Assembly: GCF_964340395.1 (NCBI RefSeq)
Contig: NC_135563.1
Span: 2,680,001 to 2,744,000 of the forward strand
Source of the DNA: Glandiceps talaboti
Lineage: Eukaryota > Hemichordata > Enteropneusta > Spengelidae
Reading direction: 5' to 3'
DNA length: 64,000 nt
Shown: positions 32,961 to 44,715 of the stretch, in pieces
Position numbering within the stretch: the first letter of the stretch is position 1
How the letters are laid out: the number at the start of each line of letters is the position of its first letter
Position numbers and translations under genes: made by a program
The notes under the pieces: model-generated
Seen by the model: only the letters and a program-made list of their open reading frames with translations
What the model was told of the DNA's origin: nothing
Databases searched by the model: none

Positions 32961-35191
32961 AAATTGAACTATCTGTTACTGTAAATGCCATTAAGGAAGG
33001 AAGGGAAGGAAGGAAGGCCTAGTATATAAATAGAATTGTCTGTTACTGTAAATGCCATTAAGGAAGGAAGGGAAGGAAGGAAGGCCTAGTATATAAATAG
33101 AACTATCTGTTACTGTAAATGCCATTAAGGAAGGAAGGGAAGGAAGGAAGGCCTAGTATATAAATAGAACTATCTGTTACTGTAAATGCCATTAAGGAAG
33201 GAAGGGAAGGAAGGAAGGCCTAGTATATAAATAGAACTATCTGTTACTGTAAATGCCATTAAGGAAGGAAGGGAAGGAAGGAAGGCCTAGTATATAAATA
33301 GAATTGTCTGTTACTGTAAATGCCATTAAGGAAGGAAGGGAAGGAAGGAAGGCCTAGTATATAAATAGAACTATCTGTTACTGTAAATGCCATTAAGGAA
33401 GGAAGGGAAGGAAGGAAGGCCTAGTATATAAATAGAATTGTCTGTTACTGTAAATGCCATTAAGGAAGGAAGGGAAGGAAGGAAGGCCTAGTATATAAAT
33501 AGAACTGTCTGTTACTGTAAATGCCATTAAGGAAGGAAGGGAAGGAAGGAAGGCCTAGTATATAAATAGAACTATCTGTTACTGTAAATGCCATTAAGGA
33601 AGGAAGGGAAGGAAGGAAGGCCTAGTATATAAATAGAACTATCTGTTACTGTAAATGCCATTAAGGAAGGAAGGGAAGGAAGGAAGGCCTAGTATATAAA
33701 TAGAACTATCTGTTACTGTAAATGCCATTAAGGAAGGAAGGGAAGGAAGGAAGGCCTAGTATATAAATAGAACTATCTGTTACTGTAAATGCCATTAAGG
33801 AAGGAAGGGAAGGAAGGAAGGCCTAGTATATAAATAGAACTATCTGTTACTGTAAATGCCATTAAGGAAGGAAGGGAAGGAAGGAAGGCCTAGTATATAA
33901 ATAGAACTATCTGTTACTGTAAATGCCATTAAGGAAGGAAGGGAAGGAAGGAAGGCCTAGTATATAAATAGAATTGTCTGTTACTGTAAATGCCATTAAG
34001 GAAGGAAGGGAAGGAAGGAAGGCCTAGTATATAAATAGAACTATCTGTTACTGTAAATGCCATTAAGGAAGGAAGGGAAGGAAGGAAGGCCTAGTATATA
34101 AATAGAACTATCTGTTACTGTAAATGCCATTAAGGAAGGAAGGGAAGGAAGGAAGGCCTAGTATATAAATAGAATTGTCTGTTACTGTAAATGCCATTAA
34201 GGAAGGAAGGGAAGGAAGGAAGGCCTAGTATATAAATAGAACTATCTGTTACTGTAAATGCCATTAAGGAAGAAAGGGAAGGAAGGAAGGCCTAGTATAT
34301 AAATAGAATTGTCTGTTACTGTAAATGCCATTAAGGAAGGAAGGGAAGGAAGGAAGGCCTAGTATATAAATAGAACTATCTACTGTAAATGCCATTAAGG
34401 AAGGGAGGGAAGGAAGGAAGGCCTAGTATATAAATAGAACTATCTGTTACTGTAAATGCCATTAAGGAAGGAAGGGAAGGAAGGAAGGCCTAGTATATAA
34501 ATAGAATTGTCTGTTACTGTAAATGCCATTAAGGAAGGAAGGGAAGGAAGGAAGGCCTAGTATATAAATAGAACTATCTGTTACTGTAAATGCCATTAAG
34601 GAAGGAAGGGAAGGAAGGAAGGCCTAGTATATAAATAGAACTATCTGTTACTGTAAATGCCATTAAGGAAGGAAGGGAAGGAAGGAAGGCCTAGTATATA
34701 AATAGAACTATCTGTTACTGTAAATGCCATTAAGGAAGGAAGGGAAGGAAGGAAGGCCTAGTATATAAATAGAACTATCTGTTACTGTAAATGCCATTAA
34801 GGAAGGAAGGGAAGGAAGGAAGGCCTAGTATATAAATAGAATTGTCTGTTACTGTAAATGCCATTAAGGAAGGAAGGGAAGGAAGGAAGGCCTAGTATAT
34901 AAATAGAACTATCTGTTACTGTAAATGCCATTAAGGAAGGAAGGGAAGGAAGGAAGGCCTAGTATATAAATAGAACTATCTGTTACTGTAAATGCCATTA
35001 AGGAAGGAAGGGAAGGAAGGAAGGCCTAGTATATAAATAGAACTATCTGTTACTGTAAATGCCATTAAGGAAGGAAGGGAAGGAAGGAAGGCCTAGTATA
35101 TAAATAGAACTATCTGTTACTGTAAATGCCATTAAGGAAGGAAGGGAAGGAAGGAAGGCCTAGTATATAAATAGAATTGTCTGTTAATGTA

Positions 35192-36106
35192 AATGCCACT
35201 TAAAAAAGGAGAAATATATGTTGTTGTTTTTTGTAATACAAACCAACAACAACAACAACAACAACAACAACGTTCACTTTATAGGAGAACTTGTAAAGAA
35301 TGAGTACATGTAGGTTATTGCCTAGGACCTGACGACTTGTCAGTAACTCCGATAGGATAAAGCAAACTCATCAAGATCCTAGTCTAATACGTAACCTTCG
35401 TAATAAGAGGTGTAACATTAAGTCTAATAACAACAGAGAGGATGTATAATAAACATGAATCACATGTCACGAAAACTCGATAAAATAAAACAATTGTAAT
35501 CCTTGGAAATGTTATAACTTCACGTTTTAAGCCAGCTGTTGGTTGATATCATTATTTTCCAAGCTTAAGGGTTATTACGGGCTTGCATAGATTGATTTCG
35601 GCAGAATCTCAAAAAATCTTTTACTCGGGGTAAGCACTCACTTTTCCTTAATTAGAAGTTATTGGCCTGAAACTCATGGCGTCAGTAGTCCTGACAAGGG
35701 CTTGCTTGACAGCGATTTACTCAGTTGACATATTTCATTGACGATCAAAAAAAAAAGACTTCCGAACATTTCGCTTTGCTCTTTCGTATCTTAAGACTGT
35801 ACTTCTTCAATCTGTTTTTTTTTTTTTAAATCTCATCAGCAAGTTAAGTAATAGGATGTAGGTCGACAACATTAATATAAAGTCTACCGACCACAATCTT
35901 GATGTACGAGAAGCATATGCCACGTAAATATTTAATGAAGTTTGAATTGCAAAAAACTATATTGTAATAACCTATCGTAAAACGTCATCCGCTAGAAAGT
36001 AACGACAGAGTGCGAAGAGAGATAGAATAATATGGGAAATAAACTTTCAAAAATATTTATACTGTGATAAATTAACAAGAAACTACGAATGGTATTGCAG
36101 ACAACC

Positions 36107-36108
<2 letters not shown>
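35192..36108. other. Non-coding DNA, no gene seen
   Basis: Includes an (AAC)n microsatellite at about 35243-35271 and a poly(T) run near 35815-35827. No gene recognised. Confidence 0.5.
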
Positions 36109-36178
<70 letters not shown>

Positions 36179-36206
36179 CTCTGTCTGTCAGTCTGTCAGT
36201 CTGTCT
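36109..36206. repeat. (CA)n(CTGT)n compound microsatellite
   Basis: (CA)n at about 36109-36140 passes into (CTGT)n to about 36206 with a few CCGT, CTCT and CAGT variants. Confidence 0.95.
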
Positions 36207-38604
36207 TTTCACAAATACACACTAGGTTTCAAACACAGACATGTAGACATACACACAAAGTTGACATATATACAATTCTCGAATATAGAATTCACATTAA
36301 ATGTAGGCTATATTGCACAACATCCACTCAAATTCTACTTGTTGATCTACAAGACATTATTAATTTACTAAATATCTACTGCTGATGGCCAAACTCATTA
36401 GCGCAATTAAGAATCGATATGGTCTGAAAGATTCTCATCTATGGAGGATCAATAAACATCGAGGGCATATGAATATTTTAGGAGTTTCAGGCATCACGGT
36501 TGTTTTCTAATTTTCGTCAAATTGAGGAAAACTACACATTTGTCAAGAACAAATCTTTACTGCTATTGAAATCAGATGTCAATATAAAACTGTTTGGTAA
36601 TACCCCATGCTCCTGTATTGTGAATGAAATCATTCGACATTTATATTATCTCAGAGTTATGAAATGATGAAAAAAGAGCATACAAATGTATTAGAATATC
36701 GGACCATGCCAGATGAGTCTACCGCCACCTTGTGATGTTATATTAGCTGATATTATGATGATACCTCCAGGACCTGTGCTTGATAAAATGGGCATCTGAT
36801 TTAGGTCAGAAAAGTTGAGTTTATACAGAACTTATTCAGTCATTTTGATTTTATCTCTTGCAATTTATCTGTATGACATTCAATTTCCATCAGTTCTACA
36901 GTTAGGAAATGTACACACAGTTTACATTTAAACAAATGTTGTAGCTCCTCTCACCCTCTCCTCTCAAAAAATGTTAAGACCCGCCTAATGAAACTCAAGC
37001 ATTATTTTAGCCACCCCTTCTGTCACCTACACTACAGTGGAGATAAAAAATTATACGGTACAATGATGCATAAAAATAACAGTGACATGATAACCAACTA
37101 CAATAACAGTCCAAACGAGATTACTTTACAACGGATGTGGATTTCACATGCATAAGGAGATGTCTCATAATGAGCTCTAACCTATACAGGGAAGCATCCA
37201 TCTTGTTTTAGTAGAAAGGCAATTATCACCGTGATTGCTACTGATTGGAACTAATCTTGAAAATAAGACAATGTAGTCCTGAGGCCATTTAGAGGCATAG
37301 AATATAAAACCATAGACATACTTTAAAGTCGTACAATACTTGAATATGGTATTAAAATATCAGAATTGAGACAGTTATGCTATGCAGTACATATTATCTG
37401 GCTATGCATGAAGTGTATTTTGTTGTGGCAAAGCTGAAAGATATTTTGCGGATGTTCACTTGGTAAATGACTTCTCCTGGAGTTTAATTTGATTCCAAAA
37501 ATCACTAATAAAGAGCAAAGCATTTCATGACTTACAGACTATCAGACTTTTGATGGCCCAATGATTGCTCAGCCCCCTTCCCATTGTCGTAAAGTTTTGC
37601 TCATTTCGTGTAGTGCATGTTGGATATGCAACAGCTTAGTTTAATCTCAATTCACTTGTATGCATCATCAGAGCCAAATAAACCACTGAATAAGATATTA
37701 TATAGTTTGGAATTGATTTAAATGTATATTGTTACATGTATTATTCAGTAAATATAAAGAAATCCCTTTAACTTTGAAACAAAGTGTACATTTTAAGCCC
37801 TCATGAGGATATATTGCCCATCACCAAAAAAAATTGAAATGCCAAAAATATTGGTAGGTCGGGCCCGTTGAACAGCTTTTTGATTTTTTCTGGCCTTAAA
37901 TCCAAATTATTTGCCAAACACGCGTACATTCATCGTTAAAGAGTACAATTGGCATTAGCTTGTACAGGTAATCAGATTAATAAGTTTGTAAGATTCGATC
38001 CTCATCAATCTGGAAGAGACAGTTTTAAGGACAGGCAAAGCTGATGTTTTAGAACAGAATGGATGGGTATATCTTTATCAAACACTCGTTAGCGCCATCG
38101 GCTTTACATCAAACATGTGAACTGCGCATGCCTGAAACAAACCTTGTCAAGCTTAGGTTACAAATTAACGTTACGTATCATTTGATAAGATTTGAACTGG
38201 TTTTAGAGACAGTCAGTTTACATCAATAAAATTGTCAAAATATGTTATGAGTGAATTGTTCTAAATTTAGAACAGCACTGTCAAGAATTCGCTGATCTTC
38301 GCACCCTTTGTAAATTGAGAGGACATTTCTGCTGACCAAAGGTTTTTGTAAATACTGTATCACACATGATTTGTGCTGTATTAAGGATAAGTATAATTTC
38401 TTAAAAATTTGTCCGTTCTACAAGGACCTTTAATTCATTTATTTTGCAATGGAAAATAGAGAGGAATCTCCCTGTATGAACTGAAACGTTTGTAACATTG
38501 TTTGCTCTTTGAGCCGGTAGAGTTATTCTAAAAGAAACTGTTTGGTTTGTTTGATGCGTGAATTGTTATGATCCTGGACAATAACAGGTCATCGGAAGTA
38601 CTCA
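36207..38604. other. Non-coding DNA, no gene seen
   Basis: About 2.4 kb of AT-rich sequence without coding similarity. Around 37855 is GGTAGGTCGGGCCCG, a phrase related to other dispersed GGTCGGTCGGGT pieces (41411, and 57620 on the other strand). Confidence 0.5.
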
Positions 38605-38800
38605 GCACTAATACTATTAATATACATGAACAAATAAACAACCTTATCGTCAACAATGTTCTATTGAAGCACTAATACTATTAATATATATGAACAAATA
38701 AACAACCTTATCGTCAACAATGTTCTATTAAAGTACTGATACTATTAATATACATGAACAAATAAACAACCTTATCGTCAACAATGTTATATTAAAGCAC
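38605..38800. repeat. 64-bp tandem repeat, 3 units
   Basis: Three units contain ACTATTAATATA, then GAACAAATAAACAACCTTAT and CGTCAACAATGTT, starting 64 bases apart (38613, 38677, 38741). Confidence 0.95.
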
Positions 38801-39595
38801 TGACATTTCCTTCACTTCGCAACAAAACACGTCATTTAGAGTTGTATGAAAACATTGTATTTGTTATAAGTCGGACACATTTGATGTATCGTATTCCCCT
38901 TCCCAAATAAGACAAAGTAACTGTGGATGGCATTGTAGGTAACATTATTGTATGTTGTATGTTAAATAGCGACGATTTATTGTATCCATGTATTTTGATA
39001 ATTTATCTCTCTTTGTAAAACATCTCCCAGTAAATGCAATTAGAGACTCGGACTAAACGGAATATAATATTATATCAGAAGTTCAATTATATAAAAACAA
39101 TAATTTTTATTCATAGTCTTCCTCACTCAGTTTGGCAGTGCTTCAAACAAAAACAAACACAACACTAATTACATCATGTATATGTGATAACAGGCGTGTT
39201 TTAATGACGTTTTAGATCCAGTAGACCAAATCATACATGTCTGCGCAAAACTAAAGCGCAGGTCTCGAAATTTAGTCTTAGTTGCACTATCCGTATGATG
39301 AAGAGTTTTATCTGTACGCAAGCTGGTTCAATTGGTCTGTGACAAGGCTGGATACACAAACAACAGACGGCGTCTGTACTTTCGACGTTTATTGTTTTTA
39401 TGGCAGCTAACAACTGAGAACGAGACAAACATGCCGTGGTTGATGTTGTTATCGGTAAGTCAATACACTTTCCGTCGATAAATCAGAGCTATGTGCTTTG
39501 GGCTTAGGTTGAATGGGTGACAAGATAGTGATCTAATTATGTGTGTCACCTGTTATTTAAAATTACCTATATTTAATAATCACAGTGAATATGTG
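38801..39595. other. Non-coding DNA, no gene seen
   Basis: No coding similarity or repeat recognised. Confidence 0.45.
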
Positions 39596-39682
39596 CATTC
39601 ATTCATTCATTCATTCATTCATTCATTCATTCATTCATTCATTCATTCATTCATTCGTTCACTCGTTCATTCATTCATTCTA
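39596..39682. repeat. (ATTC)n microsatellite
   Basis: About 21 tetranucleotide units with two GTTC/ACTC interruptions. Ser/Phe/Ile/His frames over it are shadows. Confidence 0.95.
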
Positions 39683-40437
39683 TTACTACCCTTTACTTAT
39701 TAGTACTCCATCTATGTTTTCAAAGATATTCATTAAAGTACAAATGCAATTGTTGTATACGTATACTACTGTCTGCTACACCAAACACAACGTCTCACAA
39801 GTGCACTGAAATCGACGTGCTAATTTTCACTCTCTGTCGGTATGTATTTTGATGAAAACGTAAAATTATTTCATCGTTTTCGTTCTACCAAGATGATTTT
39901 AGAGGTTAAAGTGGAATGGTGATGCACATCAAGGATTAACATTTTTTTAATTTTCATAATAGTGCAGCCTTGGTCATATGACAGATTTTTTTTGGTTTCG
40001 TGTGAAATTCAAATTAGTTTTTGCCAACATATCACATTGTGTTCCCCATCATCTGAGCAATCCAAAAATATATGAAATATATGATGGCAATTTTTATTTC
40101 AATATTAAGGGTAATTTTGGCCACAATTTCGTAAGTTGATGTAAAATCACTGTTTTTCTGTATATTGATGGCAAATTAAAATATAGGAGATGTACGATTG
40201 TTTTATATCTGTATAAATGTACGTGTATTTCTGGGCATCCTGTAGACTATAAACCTGTAGACTGTTGTATAATTTTACATTTTAATCATAATATATTATA
40301 AATTCTGGCTTCCTTATTTGCATATCATTTGTATATTATGTATGATACTTCCGGTTCATTAGATTTTCTGTATTGTTTGATGTTGCTGATCGCTAAATAT
40401 TCAAGAATTACGCCAACCCTGAATTATTTCACTTCCC
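39683..40437. other. AT-rich non-coding DNA, no gene seen
   Basis: No coding similarity recognised upstream of the RT remnant. Confidence 0.45.
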
Positions 40438-41050
40438 ATGAATACCCTTGTTGGTTTATGTTTTAAATCACTAGTTAGTCCGCACCTTGAATATGCTTCC
40501 ACACATACGAATAGGGATATTGTATTATTGGAAAACGTGCAGCGTCGGTTCACCAGGATGATTCCGCAGCTTGATGGCTTGAAATATGAGAATAGGTTAT
40601 GCATATTGAAACTGACAAATTTAGAAAGCAGACGGATTAGAGCTGATTTGCTGGAAGTGTTTACACTTTACCATGGACATATTCTCTTTGATCCAGTTGT
40701 ATTTTTCAAAGTATCTACTTCATCAACAAGTGGACACAGATTGAAATGATCTAAGGACAGATCCAGATTGGATATACCTAAATATTTTTTTTCAGTCAAC
40801 GTGTTGTATACATTATGAACAGTTTACCAGAAAGGGTTATTGCTACTATTACTACAACAATTAATCATTATGATTCGTCATTTTAATACAGTTTGGATAT
40901 GTTATACGTAAATATTTTTTCAATCAACGTGTTGTAGATATTTGGAACAGTTTACCAGAAAAGGGTTATTGAGAATACATCAATTAATCAATTTTAAAGC
41001 GTGTATTGATAACCAACTCAGAACAGTAAGGGGTCTTTAAAAGCCTCAAT
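40438..41050 (+). pseudogene. Non-LTR retrotransposon RT C-terminal remnant (second lineage)
   Basis: The plus strand encodes LCFKSLVSPHLEYAS, then NRDIVLLENVQRRFTRMIP, LKYENRLCILKLTNLESRR and IRADLLEVFTLYHG, then STSGHRLK. This is the C-terminal domain that follows the RT in many LINE ORF2 proteins (LVRPxLEYA, ENVQRRxTRMIP, YExRL, LExRR). A few residues expected after EYAS (usually VWxPY) are deleted. The following segment (KYFF..RVV..WNSLPE) occurs twice, at about 40780 and 40910, as a tandem duplication of about 130 bp, with stops and frameshifts. Its sequence differs from the 12817-14388 copy, so it is another lineage. Dead fragment. Confidence 0.85.
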
Positions 41051-42494
41051 GGCTTCCTTCTTCACATAAATTCATGGTAAAAAATAAAGGCATTCATTTA
41101 TTACACAGAACTACCCTTGCCAAAGTCTATGTCCTCCTTTTGACCAATTTCGGCTTATTAGTTTGGCTTGCTATCAAGTGTTTACTATATTATTCTGAAA
41201 GACTTAGGAATTCCAATTAAAGTCAGAAGAAAAATTTGAACTGTTTGTTCTATTAAATTTGCCCAAATTTCAGTGATAAACAATTATTTTCATTCAGATA
41301 CGCGCTCATGGGCTTGCCATCTGACAATCAGTTATGTTGCAATTTGTTTCCTAACCCTGCCATAGAGGGCATCGATTTAAACTGTTTTCGCCAGATTGAA
41401 GACATTTAGGGTCGGTCGGGTCATGAGAATAAGAATTAAGGCCGCCCTTACATATACCTACCCATTGCTGTTATCTTTACAATATACATAATGTTTTGAC
41501 TGTTGCTATGGGCATGGTCTTGTTGTTAGGCATATTTGTATGCATGTTTTAAATATGTTTTAATTGACTAACCAAAAATGTTGTTAACTTTGCAAAATAA
41601 TGGCATTTGGCCGATAATGCCATGTCCATGGAAGTTGACTATAATCATGGATTCACGGGTTTTCAATGCCTAAGCAATGGTTAAGAATATGGTGTTGGGG
41701 ACAAATTTTATTTTTAGCCCCCTCAACTCGTATTTTTTATATGTAGACCTATAATGAACATAACCCCATGTGTTTCATAAATTTAACATGCATTTCACAC
41801 GAAAACCCATATGCCCCTGCACTATAATGAGAGATAAATAATTTGAAAGTGTCTGTATTTGCAAGGGCGCAATTACATTACCGAGGTCAACAAACATATG
41901 ACACGTACCATATCTCCTTAGCTTTATCGATGTTACTTAAAGATCTATAACGTGTTCAAAGGTTAAACAACATCGTCGCCAATACTGTAGTGGCTACTCG
42001 CTTAGCTCTAAAGGACATACATGTCCAATTGCTTCCCTTCGGTGCGCAATTCAAGGTAGCCCGTCTCAACATCACCACCATATAGTATCTGAATTTCCTT
42101 GTTTCTTGTCACGGCCACTGAGTGTCGTTTTCGCAACCATTTTGTTTTGCCTGATTTAATACGTTGCTATGCATCACACAACTGACGGTAATGTTAAGAA
42201 AGAGGACCAATATTAAACATATCGGAATATCCATTTACAAAAAAATATACATTGTTTTCTTATTTTCCAACTTTCGCAGCATTCATTGTATGCATGTAGA
42301 CTGGATAAATAGTCAAATTATGCCTGAAAAATACTTATATACCCGAAGACGTCTTCCATACAAGTCTAGTTGTAATGTACATGAAAAGTTGAGAAATTGT
42401 GTTCATATTTATATATTATATAATTATGATATATTACATAATTGAGTCATATTCATATTCGCAGATTATGTATAATTTAGTCGTATTTGTATAT
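41051..42494. other. Non-coding DNA, no gene seen
   Basis: Contains TTTAGGGTCGGTCGGGTCATG near 41407, related to a phrase at about 57620 on the other strand. No gene recognised. Confidence 0.45.
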
Positions 42495-42508
42495 CATAGT
42501 ATCACAGT

Positions 42509-42532
42509 CTGAAGAAGGGCACAGTCAGAAAC
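42509..42532 (+). ncRNA. Degenerate hammerhead-like core (candidate)
   Basis: CTGAAGA followed 12 bases later by GAAAC, then a TTC-ATAT-GAA hairpin where stem III would be. Stem II is very weak and stem I does not pair beyond two bases, so if it is a hammerhead it is decayed. It lies about 75 bases before the dispersed repeat at 42606. Confidence 0.3.
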
Positions 42533-42605
42533 TTCATATGAATAATGACTACTCGTATTGTTTGCATCAGACTTTTGATATATATTATCAAATAGAAATT
42601 GATAT

Positions 42606-43066
42606 CATGTTTTGTGACTTTATATTATAAACAACAGAGTATCAAAGATAAATCAATCATACAGTATATCAGAATTTGATGAGCCTCTTATTACCTTATA
42701 TGGTAACGTACGTTATTTCCATTCTCTACTAATTCAGACGATACAAAAGGATTTATTTTATGTATGGGAAGATTAAGAAAATAGGAAAATTGAACACGTC
42801 CTATCAATTCATCAAATTCATGCACAGTTAATGTATTAACCTATGAAAGTTTGATTTTTGTACCAGAATATTATATAGCCTACCAAATTATCGGCAAATA
42901 GCTATATTGATATAGTCAGGCAATTTATATTTCACCATCCAGCAATGTCAAATCAAAAACTATAACAAAACATTCTGTCCTCTTCTTTGATGGATTGAAG
43001 TTTTGAATAAATTAAAGTATATTCAACGTAGCCATTCGTTGTGAATTTGGCCTAAATTGACAGTAT
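42606..43066 (+). repeat. Unnamed dispersed repeat, copy 1
   Basis: Matches the reverse complement of 56684-57105 over its length, including TTGTGACTTTATATTAT, GGAAGATTAAGAAAATAGGAAAATTGAACACG, CAATGTCAAATCAAAA and GTAGCCATTCGTTG. Both copies end in a TATA/ACAC microsatellite at the same side. A short peptide-like stretch (KIGKLNTSYQFIKFMH) is preserved in both, but here the frame is broken. Confidence 0.85.
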
Positions 43067-43082
43067 ATATACATACACACAT

Positions 43083-43300
43083 AGTTATATATTATATACA
43101 TCTATTCATATATTATATAATTTAGTTATATATTATATACATCTATTTATATATTATATACATCTAGTTATATATACAATTAGTTATATATTATATGCAT
43201 CTATTTACATATTATATATATCTAGTTATATATACATGTAGTTATATATTATATACATCTAGTTATATATCACATACATCTAGTTATATATTATATACTG
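43083..43300 (+). repeat. 21-bp AT-rich satellite, short array
   Basis: About ten units of CATCTAGTTATATATTATATA with variants. It is the reverse complement of the motif in the much longer array at 44716-46346. Confidence 0.9.
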
Positions 43301-43365
43301 TAAATTGATGTAATTAAAATCACAAAACATACTGATATCACAAGTTTCGATATATTCATAATTTG

Positions 43366-43684
43366 TCATGATGGTCGAGTGGTTAGAGTGACCGGCTTGG
43401 AATCAGAAGGGTCGAGCAAGATTTGAACCATGGCTGTGCCTCAGTCAACCCAGCTGTATAATTGGGGACCTGGTAGGATAGAGGTTGCACTATGAATGCT
43501 TTAATCCTATGCACTTATAAATGTTGCAATGTATTGTATGCTTCCCAGGGGTTGAGGAAATATAAAGGGCAGTTGTGCTGCTATAGATACTTACCAAGGG
43601 TAATAGTAGTAAAGCGAGTTGAGCACAGAGTGGGAGCGTGCCATATAAAAAGCCAACATGATCATTATTACTATTGTTAATAAG
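43366..43684 (+). mobile_element. tRNA-derived SINE (MetaSINE-like), copy 1
   Basis: The 5' head has a Pol III A-box-like TGGTCGAGTGG (43372-43382). A deletion appears to remove most of the B-box region: GGTCGAGCAAGATTTGAACC follows almost directly. Next comes a conserved core (CTCAGTCAACCCAGCTGTATAATTGGGGACCTGG), then a body ending in GAGTTGAGCACAGAGTGGGAGCGTGCCATATAAAAA and a degenerate ATT tail. The core resembles the central domain of MetaSINEs, as far as I recall that family. The tail resembles the 3' ends of the LINEs in this window. Same family as 52180-52490. Confidence 0.8.
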
Positions 43685-44715
43685 AAACATTGTTCACTCT
43701 TTCATACTATGGAAATTCCGTTTACACTGGAATCTCATGATAAACCATAATTTATTCTCCTTTATCAAGCTATGGCATGTCAGAGATAAATTACTGTTTT
43801 CGGATATACCAGTGCAATCATTGCCATACCTTAATCTATTAACCGAATCTATACGATATAGCCAATCATTTCACATGAACACCACTGAAATGAAAAACTG
43901 AATGGTTCATTAATTTTCCTGTCAATTCTACTGGTTCGTCCTTTGTCCTTTCCTGGAATCATACAGTTCATTTATCTGTAGATATTTCTCCTGGATTGTA
44001 TTTCATTATTTTTGTAGCTGCATTTTATTTAAAAGGTTACATTTATTAATCAACTATATCACTTTCTATTCTGTATTAACAAAATACGTTAATATTAGTT
44101 TTCCATCAGTATTTGTTCTAAAGTTAGACACCTTCTTGAACTTTTAACAACACAGTTTCACCAAGCTAATATGACATTGAGTGTCAAAAACATGTAAACA
44201 TTCTTATGTCCATTTGACCAATTTTCAGCTGAAGGAGATTTGTTTGACTTTGACTTTGAGTGTTACGAAAATAGTAAACATTTGCATCACTACTTTAGAG
44301 CAAACGCGCAGCCTGCTTGCAATTGAATGATACAGTTAAGGCTGAGTTGTAAATAATCGCATTGCAGTCATCAGAGAGGTACATAATACGAGGCTCGACA
44401 GTATTTTATTTTACAATGGATATTCAATAGTTAAATCGTAGTCGCAGGTATTGTATAAATATGTCATTTCTCAAATAATATTCCACATCTTGCTACTCGA
44501 GATCATTTTCCAGTATAACGGCTCGCCGTTATTACCACAGCAAGATATGATACGGTATTTGACAAATAACATATACATTAGAAATCTGATTAATGGGGCT
44601 TCCAGGTACACAGTTTACTACAAAACATATTCCTCAAAATACTCATGAAAGAATTTATAACTCTTTGAAACTTATTCATTTACAAGAAACTTAGTTCTTT
44701 TTAGAAGATTGATAC
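43685..44715. other. Non-coding spacer, no gene seen
   Basis: Lies between the SINE and the long AT-rich satellite. The frame at 43674-43901 starts at TTG and is not recognisable. Confidence 0.4.

Larger units (their letters stand above)
29482..35191. repeat. 54/67-bp purine-rich minisatellite array, ~5.7 kb
   Basis: The unit contains TGTAAATGCC, a GGAAGG tract, GGCCTAGTATATAAATAGAAC and TATCTGTTAC. Left units are about 54 bp. From about 30230 most are 67 bp because the purine tract is longer (ATTAAGGAAGGAAGGGAAGGAAGGAAGG). A variant with AAATAGCAAAAAGGGAGG occurs only at 29790-30580, inside a 436-bp higher-order duplication (GTACATGTAA at 30021 and 30457). A 1266-bp higher-order duplication carries the LINE insertion. 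Frames over the array are repetitive shadows. Confidence 0.95.

Noticed and set aside
43674-43901. 75-codon frame beyond the SINE
   Set aside because: Starts at TTG, no conserved motif, AT-rich composition can explain it.
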